NCBI GenBank assembly: GCA_020633205.1
Contig: JACKEB010000033.1
Coordinates: 1-22,001, forward strand
Reading direction: 5' to 3'
DNA length: 22,001 bases
Origin: Polyangiaceae bacterium
Lineage (GTDB): Bacteria > Myxococcota_A > Polyangia > Polyangiales > Polyangiaceae
Below, piece after piece: positions 1 to 8,500 of this stretch. The notes under the pieces are model-generated. The model did no database searches. It saw only the letters and a list, made by a program, of their open reading frames with translations, and was not told where the DNA came from. Numbering within the stretch: position 1 is the stretch's first letter; every line of letters begins with the position of its first letter. The translations under genes were made by a program, and so were the position numbers.

Positions 1-693
1 ACGACCTTCAGCGACAAGCTGAGCGGGATTGCGGTCTCACTCGGGGTGATGGGCGCGGGCGTGGCGTTCGCCCTGCAAGAAGTCATCGCGAGCGTCGCGG
101 GCCGGGTCGCGATCCTCTTCGCACGCTTCTACGATGTCGGCGACCGAGTGCAGCTAGGTGGCATCAAGGGCGACGTGATCGACATCGGCCTCTTGCGCAC
201 CACCGTCATGGAGCTTGGCGCGTGGGTCGATGGCGACAACTTCAGCGGGCGCATCGTTCGTATCGCCAACAGCTTCGTGTTCAAGGAGCCGGTGTTCAAC
301 TACTCCGCGGACTTCGGCTTCGTCTGGGACGAGGTCAAGATCCCGGTGCGCTACGGCAGTGGTCTCGATGAGAGCAAGCAGTTGCTACAGCGCGCCTTGG
401 AGGAGACGGTGAGCGAACACGTCGCCGGGGCGCGTGAGGAGTGGCACCAAATGACCCGGCGCTACCGCATCGAAGACGCTCAGGTTGCGCCCATGGTTAC
501 GCTCAAGGCGACTGACAACTGGCTCGAATACACCCTGCGCTACGTCGTCCCGTTCACCAAGCGGCGCACGACGAAGGATGTCCTGTTCGAGCGCATCGTA
601 CGCGACGTCGAGGCCAGCGGCGGCAAGGTTCAGTTGGGCTCTGCAACGTTCGAGCTGGTCGCAGCACCACCCTTTAGGGTGGCAGCCGAGTAA
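1..693 (+). CDS. MscS-family mechanosensitive ion channel, C-terminal part (5' end outside window)
   Basis: The frame is open from base 1, so the gene starts outside the window and 230 codons are visible. The visible part begins in the pore-lining helix (GVAFALQEVIASVAGRVAIL), followed by FYDVGDRVQ and GDVIDIGLLRTTV, which are hallmarks of the MscS beta-domain. The C-terminal cytoplasmic alpha/beta part follows (about residues 105-220). Family knowledge: these inner-membrane channels open under membrane tension and release solutes during hypo-osmotic shock. An insertion containing WVDGDNFSGR lies where many MscS proteins have a short loop before the conserved IPN-like segment, here RIANSFVFKEPVFNYS. 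The N-terminal membrane segments cannot be judged. No gene follows closely on the same strand, so this is probably the end of its transcription unit. The family call is secure; subfamily and physiological role are not. Confidence 0.93.
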   Translation, partial: TTFSDKLSGIAVSLGVMGAGVAFALQEVIASVAGRVAILFARFYDVGDRVQLGGIKGDVIDIGLLRTTVMELGAWVDGDNFSGRIVRIANSFVFKEPVFNYSADFGFVWDEVKIPVRYGSGLDESKQLLQRALEETVSEHVAGAREEWHQMTRRYRIEDAQVAPMVTLKATDNWLEYTLRYVVPFTKRRTTKDVLFERIVRDVEASGGKVQLGSATFELVAAPPFRVAAE

Positions 694-836
694 ACAGCGA
701 CAAGCCGCGTTCTCGCGCCGCAGCAGTCCTTGTGGAGGGTGGCCACAGAGATACCGCGGGAGAAAACCCGCCACGGCGCGAACTTTTGTCCTTTGGCTAG
801 CTGTGGGTTCTTAGCCGTGGGAACACCGAGTTTGGA

Positions 837-878
837 ACCGCGCGGAAGTTCCCTTGACCGGAAGACGTTCCGCGCGGT
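837..878. promoter_or_regulatory. Perfect 11-bp inverted repeat upstream of the zinc-ribbon membrane protein gene
   Basis: ACCGCGCGGAA (837-847) is repeated in inverse orientation as TTCCGCGCGGT (868-878), with a 20-bp spacer. Each arm contains the self-complementary octamer CCGCGCGG. The right arm ends 13 bp before the ATG at 892. It could bind a dimeric regulator as two sites, or fold as an RNA hairpin just upstream of the start codon, where I see no Shine-Dalgarno sequence. Which of these applies cannot be decided from sequence. Confidence 0.45.
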
Positions 879-891
879 CTGATTCTGCCCA

Positions 892-2811
892 ATGCTCGCT
901 GCACATTGCCCGCAATGCGGAGCCGCAAGTCCGGTATCCGTTGCTGAGCCGGAGCACTTGGACTGCGCCTATTGCCCGTATATCGGTAGGCCGGATCCAC
1001 GGGTCATTGCTGAACTCCAAGCGGCGCGCGATGCCCTGTTCAACATACACGCCACGCGCAGGCAGCTGAGCGTAGGGCAACGGAGAGCGATCGAACGTGG
1101 CAAGAGCCAGCAGCGGAACGTCTTCCTGGTGTTGCTCCTGGTGCTCGCGCCGCTGGTGCTGTGCGGTGGTGGTTGTGGCGCGTTCTGGGTCCTGATGGAA
1201 GGCGGAATCGCCCCCCATGACGTGCCAATTCTCATCGCCACGCTGGCACCTTCGTTCATGGTGCTACTGGTCGGCTGGCTGCTGATGCGCTGGCACCGCA
1301 AGGGCCTCGAACGGCTGATGGCGTCCTGCGCTGCGATACCGCCGGCTGCGCACGGGCGTCCAGCGATGTGCCATGTGTGCGGTGGTCCCCTCCCGGACGC
1401 GGAGAGGAATGTCGTCGTACGCTGCCAATATTGCCACGCGGATAATGTCACGAGCAGCGACGTCGTGCGAGCCGTGGCCCAGAAGCAAGTCACCGTCGTC
1501 AACGCGATGGCCGGGGCAGTGACGAACGAGGCCGTGCAGGTTGCGCAGAACACCTCGCTGGCGATGACATTGTCGTTGGTCTTCGCGTTGCTCTCACCAG
1601 TGATTGCCCTGCTGGTCGCTTGCGGGGTGTTCGTGGTCATGGTCTTCATCGACGTCGACCCAGATCCCAACGAGCGCTATGCCTACACCGAAGTCGCCGG
1701 GACGCGTTGCTACGGCAGCTTCTCCAGCATCGGGTCTGGCTACAACCTGAGCTTCGGTAAAGCGTTTCCCGAACTCACGGACACGGTCGAAATCCCCCCC
1801 AACGAGCTGCGCACGGTGCGCGCGTCCGAGCTGGTGGGCAAGGAGATGCTGACCCCGGGCGATCACCCGCGAAAGGTACGACGCCTGGTGCGGAGCATGG
1901 CCGCGATGAACAATTATCTCGACGACGGCCAGGCTCCGAATGGCTTGAACCCGATTGGCATATGCGAGAAGCCGCCGAACATGAGCGAGGTCATTGATGA
2001 CCCAAGCCTACCCAACTGCGCGGGGGTCTACGTTGCAGGAAGAACGCCCTACGTCGTCGTCGCTGACCGACGCGTTTTCCGCGTAGATATAAAGAGCAAG
2101 CAGCTCGCGCTGGTGTCGACCTTTCCCGGAACGGGGTCGCTCTTCTTCGATGGCGACCAAGTGCTGCGCCACCTCTCCTCCGGGTCGGTGTGGAGCGTGA
2201 AGCTGAGCGGTTCCCCCGTCCGGGCGACGGAACTACTCACGGAGGTGGACTTGTTCGCCCTCAGCGGCCGGCGCCTAGTCATGGTGAGCGGGCTGGAACT
2301 CAAGCTGCAAGAAGAAGGCGGCGAGCTTCGTACACTCCACACGTTCAAGACACGGCCACAATCAATCGCCGCGAGTGCGAGCCATGTGTTCTGGTCCGGA
2401 GAGGAGGGCGTGATGAGTCTGCCTACTGCTGGAGGTTCGCCTACCAAGATCTACGAGAGACAGTACAACCCGCCCAAGCTAACCGCGCTGGGCGACTACC
2501 TGATGCTCCAAGGTTCGAGCTGTCAGTGGCTGCGAGGAAGCGACGGCAAGGCGTTTGCGTGCCCGTACACTGGTCCGCTGTCTTCAGAGTACCCGAGCGC
2601 TCCCTTGGCAGACGCCGATCACGGCTACCTCATCCCTGACACGACCAATCGCCGCGATGGGGTGCACGGCTTCAGGATCGCGGATGAGCCTAAGTTCGAT
2701 CGTCACTACGGGCCGGAGAGCACGACGGTGAGCTGCATGGGTTTCGACGATGAGTTCGTCTACTGGGTCGAAGGCAGCCGTTTGATGCGCGACCTCAAGG
2801 CGCAGAAGTAG
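892..2811 (+). CDS. Membrane protein with two zinc ribbons and a probable periplasmic beta-propeller
   Basis: 639 residues; I do not recognise it as a named gene. The first zinc ribbon has C6, C9, C25 and C28 (CPQC...CAYC) and the second has C160, C163, C178 and C181 (CHVC...CQYC). Hydrophobic segments lie at about 77-102, 111-133 and 222-254. With three membrane spans both ribbons would be cytoplasmic and the C-terminal region of about 385 residues periplasmic. That region has short beta-rich repeats resembling propeller blades, such as HVFWSGEEGVMSLPTAGG and FVYWVEGSRLMRDL. Such blades are common in secreted proteins of myxobacteria (general knowledge). The start is fixed by an in-frame stop at 880-882 and by the ribbon beginning at residue 6. 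No ribosome-binding site is visible, so a leaderless message is possible. The 3' end overlaps the convergent lipoprotein gene by 17 bp. Topology and fold are inferred. Confidence 0.85.
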   Translation: MLAAHCPQCGAASPVSVAEPEHLDCAYCPYIGRPDPRVIAELQAARDALFNIHATRRQLSVGQRRAIERGKSQQRNVFLVLLLVLAPLVLCGGGCGAFWVLMEGGIAPHDVPILIATLAPSFMVLLVGWLLMRWHRKGLERLMASCAAIPPAAHGRPAMCHVCGGPLPDAERNVVVRCQYCHADNVTSSDVVRAVAQKQVTVVNAMAGAVTNEAVQVAQNTSLAMTLSLVFALLSPVIALLVACGVFVVMVFIDVDPDPNERYAYTEVAGTRCYGSFSSIGSGYNLSFGKAFPELTDTVEIPPNELRTVRASELVGKEMLTPGDHPRKVRRLVRSMAAMNNYLDDGQAPNGLNPIGICEKPPNMSEVIDDPSLPNCAGVYVAGRTPYVVVADRRVFRVDIKSKQLALVSTFPGTGSLFFDGDQVLRHLSSGSVWSVKLSGSPVRATELLTEVDLFALSGRRLVMVSGLELKLQEEGGELRTLHTFKTRPQSIAASASHVFWSGEEGVMSLPTAGGSPTKIYERQYNPPKLTALGDYLMLQGSSCQWLRGSDGKAFACPYTGPLSSEYPSAPLADADHGYLIPDTTNRRDGVHGFRIADEPKFDRHYGPESTTVSCMGFDDEFVYWVEGSRLMRDLKAQK

Positions 2812-3307
2812 GATTCATCAGCTCACGCTGCCGCAAGCGCTTCTCGCGGCGCTTGGCCCGGCGTTTCGCTCGTCGCTGCTGACGCTTCTGGTGCTTCTCG
2901 TCGAGAAACGCTGGTGGGTCCATCACCTGACCATGAACGTCCCTCCAGGAGGACGGAGCGTACAACATGCGCCCGCGGCGATCGTAGACAATTTTCCACT
3001 CGGCTAATCTGGAGCCAGCGGGCGCGTGCACCCAGCCTCCATCACGCCAGGTCCAGATCCCACCGCGAGACACCCAGTAGCCATCCACCCAAACCGCCTC
3101 GTCGGTCGGAGCTTCCCCAACCTCCTCAGGGCGCGGCACTGGGGGTGGTGAGTTGACCTCTTGAAAATCACTCCAGGCGTGAGCCGTGTGCGCTGGCCGC
3201 GGCACCTCGGAAGCGCACCCGGCGGTCGCGGCAATCAGCCACGCTGTCGCAATTTGCAGCGCGAGCGCCCCCGGCAATCGCTGAACATCACGCTTCCGCC
3301 GCTGCAA
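2795..3307 (-). CDS. Putative lipoprotein with Trp/Gly-Tyr-Trp repeats and a strongly basic tail
   Basis: The frame is open from an ATG at 3400, but the lipobox-like ATAGC would then lie some 60 residues in. I therefore prefer the TTG at 3307, which gives an Arg/Lys-rich n-region (QRRKRDVQR), a hydrophobic stretch and Cys31, as expected for a lipoprotein signal. Only a GGAG lying too close supports this TTG, so the start is uncertain. The mature part is Pro/Glu-rich, then has aromatic motifs (VWVDGYWV, GIWTWRDGGWVHAP, SSWRD) resembling the YxWxxGYW repeats of envelope lipoproteins. It ends in a Lys/Arg-rich helix (about residues 140-165) that could touch nucleic acid, lipopolysaccharide or peptidoglycan; that is speculation. 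It is divergent from tamA and convergent with the zinc-ribbon gene. Function unknown. Confidence 0.75.
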   Translation of the reverse strand: MQRRKRDVQRLPGALALQIATAWLIAATAGCASEVPRPAHTAHAWSDFQEVNSPPPVPRPEEVGEAPTDEAVWVDGYWVSRGGIWTWRDGGWVHAPAGSRLAEWKIVYDRRGRMLYAPSSWRDVHGQVMDPPAFLDEKHQKRQQRRAKRRAKRREKRLRQRELMNPTSAP

Positions 3308-3398
3308 AACTCCGGAGAATTGCGCTGCTTTGGCACGAAGCCATACGCCCTGCGACCAAGTCGACACGGCCCACGCCTTGCAATCTTCGTCCCACCTC

Positions 3399-5540
3399 AT
3401 GGGGCCCGCCCTTCAACGCCTGCTCTCGATCGCGCCGCCGCGGTCCCAGCACTTCGCCAACTTGCTCGCAATGCTCGCGCTTGCGCTGCTGAGTGTCGGC
3501 TGTGCATCTCTGCCGGAGGGACGCTCGGCGCTGGACAGCGTGGAGTTTCAGGGCAACGACGCCCTCGACGACGGCGATATCGAAGAGAAGATCGCAACAC
3601 GCCCCTCCCCTCGCTTCCTGGGTCTGATGCAGGGCGTGGTCTACGACTACGAGGTCTACGACTTCTACGTATTGCAGCGTGATCTGGAGCGCGTCGAGCG
3701 CCTCTACCGCGCCCGTGGGTACTACAAGGCGAAAGCCCGCGCCGCGCGAGTCGAACCCAGTGGCGACAACCATGTACGAGTAAAGATCAGCGTCGAGGAG
3801 GGCCCTGTGACCCGCGTGCGGCGCCTGGATCTGTTCGGAGACGAACACCTCCCGGAAACGCTACGCCGGAGGCTCTCGACACTCGCACAAGCGCAAGTCG
3901 GAGTGAATCAAGTCTTCGACGAAGACGAGTTCAAATCCGCCGAGGCTGCGCTCGAGCGCCTGTTGACCGACGAAGGCTATGCCTACGCCAAGATTCAGCG
4001 CAGCGCAGACGTTGACCTACCAGGCAACTACGCGAGCGTTCGCTTTGACATCTCCCCAGGCATCCTCGCGAAGTTCGGCGAGGTCAGCGTTCAAGGGCTC
4101 GGTCCCCTTCCAGAGGCATCGATCCGACGGGCGCTGGATTTGCACCCGGGCGATCCCTACTCGACCAGCGAACTCGAAGCCGCGCAGCAAGCAGTCCTAG
4201 ACCTTGGCGTGCTCTCGAATGTGCACATCGAGAGCGACCTGAGCGACGCCACGCGGGAGCGTGTCCCCCTCGTCGTGCACCTCGAGCCCTCCAAGCTGCA
4301 TCAGCTACGCTTGGGCGTCGGCAGTCAGATCGACGTGATCCGCACGGATATTCACGCGCTGGTCGGCTGGGACCACAACAACTTCCTCGGTGGCCTTCGA
4401 CGCCTCTCCCTGGAAGCAAAGCCTGGCGTGGTGCTCTACCCCACTCGGTTCCCCAGCTTCAAGACCCCGACGAACTTGCTCCCAGAGGTCAAGACGCGCG
4501 CGGAGCTGACGCAGCCGGGTTTCCTCGAGGCAAGAACGAACGCCTTCCTGCGGGTGAACTACGACATCTACGCTGCCCTGCTGTCCTCGGAGATAGATGA
4601 GAACGCTCCGGTGCTCGGCTATCGCGAGCTAAAAGGCGCCCTCGGCGTCGACCGCTCGCTCTGGCGCTTCTACTTCCGCCCGAGCCACAACATCGGGCTC
4701 AGCGTGCCTTTCACTTACATCGGCCAGCTCGATCCCGACCTCGACCGCGTCCTCGTTTCCTTTCTGGAGCTGTTCACCTCCTTCGATCTGCGAGACGACC
4801 GGGTTGACCCCCACAAGGGCGTGTACCTCTCCAATACCTTCCAGGTGGCCGGCGGTCCCCTCGGTGGCGATGCTCGTGACTTCAAGGTGCAGCCCGAAGC
4901 ACGCATCTATGTACCCCTCGGTCGCAAGTTGACGTTCGCGACGCGCGGTAGCATCGGCTTGTTGTTCCCCCAAAACTACGGCGACACCATCGCGAGCAAC
5001 GCCGCAACCGGATCGCCTCCGCCCGGAACCAGTCGCGCCGACTGGGTCCGAGACATCCAGATCGGCTTCTTTCGTTCGTTCTTCTCCGGCGGCCCCAACT
5101 CGAACCGCGGCTACGCGCTACGCGACATCGGTCCTCACGGCGTGGTCCCGTTCTACAGCCCCGAACTGAATCAAGCAGACTTGGACACTCGCTGCCAAAC
5201 AGACCCCACCAGCACCAGCTGCCTCTTGCCGCTCGGCGGTCTGACCCTCTGGGAGGCATCTGCGGAGCTGCGCTACCCCATCACCGGGAGCTTCTCTGGA
5301 GCTACCTTCTGCGACACCAGCGACGTCGCCCCGGAGCAAGTCCAGTTCCGCTTCGACCGCCTGCACCTGTCGTGCGGCCTGGGAGCACGCTACGCGACCC
5401 CCCTTGGTCCTTTCCGCGCAGATATTGGGTACCGCATCCCAGGCCTGCAAACGCTCAACGACTCAACGGGCGAGGGTCGACCTTCGAGCATCTTCGGCGC
5501 GCCAATCGCCGTGTCCATAGCCCTGGGGGAAGCGTTTTGA
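3399..5540 (+). CDS. tamA: TamA/BamA-like Omp85 outer-membrane assembly protein
   Basis: 713 residues from the ATG at 3399; E. coli TamA is about 577. The frame extends up to a TTG at 3330, but ATG 3399 places an export signal at the N-terminus (hydrophobic NLLAMLALALLSVGC, Cys35 possibly lipid-modified, lipobox imperfect). Three POTRA-like repeats follow (about 45-130, 133-220, 220-300), with motifs such as LERVERLYRARGYYKAKA, VEEGPVTRVRRLDLFG and GKFGEV-type beta strands. From about 300 to the end is a 16-strand-type barrel containing SGGPNSNRGYALRDIGP, the Omp85 loop-6 (V/N)RGY motif. The protein ends in Phe, as outer-membrane barrels usually do. The family inserts or helps insert outer-membrane proteins and partners TamB across the periplasm; tamB follows directly with overlapping codons. 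A Cys-containing loop region near the C-terminus is unusual. No Shine-Dalgarno sequence is visible before 3399. Confidence 0.92.
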   Translation: MGPALQRLLSIAPPRSQHFANLLAMLALALLSVGCASLPEGRSALDSVEFQGNDALDDGDIEEKIATRPSPRFLGLMQGVVYDYEVYDFYVLQRDLERVERLYRARGYYKAKARAARVEPSGDNHVRVKISVEEGPVTRVRRLDLFGDEHLPETLRRRLSTLAQAQVGVNQVFDEDEFKSAEAALERLLTDEGYAYAKIQRSADVDLPGNYASVRFDISPGILAKFGEVSVQGLGPLPEASIRRALDLHPGDPYSTSELEAAQQAVLDLGVLSNVHIESDLSDATRERVPLVVHLEPSKLHQLRLGVGSQIDVIRTDIHALVGWDHNNFLGGLRRLSLEAKPGVVLYPTRFPSFKTPTNLLPEVKTRAELTQPGFLEARTNAFLRVNYDIYAALLSSEIDENAPVLGYRELKGALGVDRSLWRFYFRPSHNIGLSVPFTYIGQLDPDLDRVLVSFLELFTSFDLRDDRVDPHKGVYLSNTFQVAGGPLGGDARDFKVQPEARIYVPLGRKLTFATRGSIGLLFPQNYGDTIASNAATGSPPPGTSRADWVRDIQIGFFRSFFSGGPNSNRGYALRDIGPHGVVPFYSPELNQADLDTRCQTDPTSTSCLLPLGGLTLWEASAELRYPITGSFSGATFCDTSDVAPEQVQFRFDRLHLSCGLGARYATPLGPFRADIGYRIPGLQTLNDSTGEGRPSSIFGAPIAVSIALGEAF
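5525..5530 (+). promoter_or_regulatory. Ribosome-binding site deciding the tamB TTG start
   Basis: GGGGGA ends 6 nt before TTG 5537 and lies inside the last codons of tamA. The TTG overlaps the tamA TGA (TTGA), a classic translational-coupling junction. It is the only well-spaced start that places the membrane anchor at the N-terminus of TamB. Confidence 0.6.
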
Positions 5541-8500
5541 ACCGCGCGGCACGCACGGCGTTCCGCTGGCTCCGGAGAGCGCTGCGGCGTGTTGCGCAGG
5601 TCGCGGGCCTGCTGCTTTGCTTCATTTGCACCACACTTGTGGGCATTCGCTTGCATTTGAATCTCCCCGGCACGCGGGAGCTGATCCGCACACAGGTCAA
5701 TCACCTGCTCGCGGACACCTTCCAGGGCAAGCTGCAGATCACGCGCATCGATCACATCAGCTTCGAAGGCGTGCGCGGTGTAGACGGCTACGTCCTACCA
5801 CCCGGCACGACGAACCCAGACGACGCGTGTCTGCGCTTCTGGGACACTAGCGCGGCGATCTCTCTGAACGAGCTGCTCCAAAGCCTGTGGAGCGACAGCG
5901 GTCCAATCGTCGTCCACCTACCAGGTGCGCATATCCGCGCGGTTCATACCAAGCTGGGGACCAACGCTCAGGGAGAGCTGAATATCGAACGCGCGTTTCG
6001 CCCTCTCCCCCAACCGGAGAAGGTGGACTCAGGGCCTAGCCGAGGCGTTCACGTCGAGATCGATGCGATCGAGGTGGATAGCTCGTGGACCCATGGGCGC
6101 ATCTCGAGCTCCCCGGCGCTCGATGCCGACCTGAACCAGCTGCGCGCGCGCTTCAGCTACGTCAACGAGAAGGTGACGGTTCACGTCGATCAGGCCGAGG
6201 TCGTCGGGCGGGCACTTCCGGAGCAGCTGGACCCAAAGGGCGATCTGAACGGGAGGTTGGAGGTCACGGCCAAAGCGGAGCTCGTGGCGCGGCTCAAGTT
6301 CGACGGGGAAGTGATGCAGAGCCCAACCGACGTCGAGGCAGCCTATTCTCCCAGTGGCGTGCGCTTCAGCGTCAAGAGCCCCAAGGTCGCGCGGGCCACG
6401 CTTGGGCGCTACGGCATCTCGCCGCCACCAGGAACCGACGCGAGCCTGAACGTCTCCGGCGAGGGCCCTCTTGGGGGCATCGATTTTCGTGGGGAAACCC
6501 GTATCGGCGAGTCATCCGTCTCGCTCACCGGCAAGGCTTCAGTCCTGGCGCCGCGCGTCGACGTTCAAGCGCGCCTCGCGAAGGTCAACCTCAAGAGCGT
6601 GGGCGAAGGCCTGCCCAAGACCGCGGTGGACGGACAGGTCGACGTCGAGTTCGAGCTACGAGAGTCAAAGCCCTATGTGACTAGCCGCGTGGCATTGGCC
6701 CCGGCAAGGGTGGAGGAGTGGCAAGTTCCGGCATTGGACGGAGAGCTACACCTCGAGGGCGCGCGGGCTTGGGGTTTTATCCGCACGGCACCTGGAGAGG
6801 TATCGATCAGCGCCGACGCCCACGCCAACTTGGACCACCTCGACAGGGGCATCAGCTTTGACGCGACTGCGAAGGTTCCCCGCGTTGCCTCGCTACAAAA
6901 GTACGCGCAACTGCCGGGCGTTCGAGGGGATGTTCAAGCATCGGTGTGCGGCTCGTTCTACCCAGATAGCAAGCGAATCGACGCGGATGGCGCCTTGGAT
7001 AGCGGACAGCTCGAGGTGTCCGGCTTCAGCTTGAAGCGAGCGCATATCTACGCCGAGGTCGAGGGCGCGGTAGCCACGCCGAGTATCGATGCTTCCTTCC
7101 GCGCGGCATCACTACGGAGCAAAGACAAGCAGCTCGGCCGGGTCGTGGACTTCACCAAGCCAAGCATCTCCGTCCGCGGCACTCCGACCCGCTTGCGAGT
7201 GAACACGCGCCTACCCGCCAGAGCAGGGAGCAGCGCACCGAGCATCTCGCTCAGCGCCACCGTCGCCCCCGCCGCCCAACGCATCAGCAGCGTCAGAGGC
7301 AGCATTCAACGAGGTAATCGACGCGTCGACCTCGCCGCAGCTCGAGTCGACCTCGGACGCGGCCTCGACCTTGAAAACGTCGAGCTGTCTGGCGCCGGAT
7401 CCATCAATGGCACGCTGCAGTTCCACGCAGGGCGCCTCGAGAGTTCCCTGAAGTTCGCACGGCTCGATCTCTCTGCGCTGAGCGGACTGCTTGAAGGCCT
7501 GCCTGCCCTAGACCCACCGATCAGCGGGATCGTAAGTGGTTCAGTCGAGCTCTCCGGAGCCATCGCGTCTCCCCAGGGAACAGTCGACCTCAGCATCGAA
7601 CAAGCGCAACGCGGTGAGGACGCATTTTCGGGGGAGGTACATCTCGTGGCCAACGAGGGCCAGCTGAGCGGCCACATCGCCGTGGACGCTGCACGCATCG
7701 GCAGCGTGAGCCTCACCCCGAATGCGTTGAAGCCCAACGGTGCTTGGACGGATCCCAGAGCCTGGCTCGCCAGCGCTGGTAGCCTACGCTCGGACTTCGC
7801 CATCGACTCTGCGGCGCTGCTGAGGCGTTTGAGCCAAGCAGAACCCAAGACCAAGCAGCCGGAGTTGAGCGGTCTCGTACGCGGCAACCTCGAACTCAAG
7901 CGGGCGAGCCAAGCACCCGTGAACGCCCCGCTCAGCGCGCTGCCAGACTTGAAGGCTCGCTGGTCTAGCGTTGGCCTTCAGGCAACCCTCGGGAACGAGA
8001 AGGAGTCGCCGGTTCTTCGCGGAATAGACCTGCGTGGCGAACTAGACGTGGAAAGCGGCAGCGGAAAGAGTCAGGTCGCGGTCGAGGCCGTGCGAGGTCA
8101 AGAACAGCTCCTGACTCTGGAAGTCGAGAGCCGCGTTCCCTATGTGCGTTGGCTCGAGGCGCCGCCGACGCGGGACACACTCCTGCGACACCCTTTCAGC
8201 GCGAAGCTCGAAAGCGATGGGCTCAGGCTGGGCAAGCTTCCCGAGTTCGCCCAGGTGCCTGGCCTATCTGGGAGGCTCGACCTACAGGCGAAGCTCGAGG
8301 GCAGCGTGATGGAGCCAAGGCTCAACGTAGACTTCCGCGGCAAGAAGCTGAACGTCGACGAGCTCTCGCGGCGCCAGGGTCTCGCGGCGGTAGGGCACCT
8401 CGACTACGATGGCGCACGAGCGCGCCTCGAGTTCGGACTGTCGTCACGCTTCCGCTCGTTGATTCGCGCGAGGGCAGACCTTCAGCTCGCCATCGCTGAC

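Noticed and set aside
756..771. GCGGG-AGAAAA-CCCGC hairpin after the MscS gene as a terminator
   Set aside because: The stem is only 5 bp, lies about 60 bp past the stop, and has no immediate T-run. Chance is likely in this base composition.
3330..3348. TGGCACG between the divergent lipoprotein gene and tamA as a sigma-54 promoter
   Set aside because: The -24-like TGGCAC is present, but the GC of the -12 element is missing at the required spacing.
3330..3398. Longer N-terminus for the TamA-like protein from TTG 3330
   Set aside because: It would bury the export signal 23 residues in and has no well-placed ribosome-binding site; ATG 3399 gives a better signal peptide.
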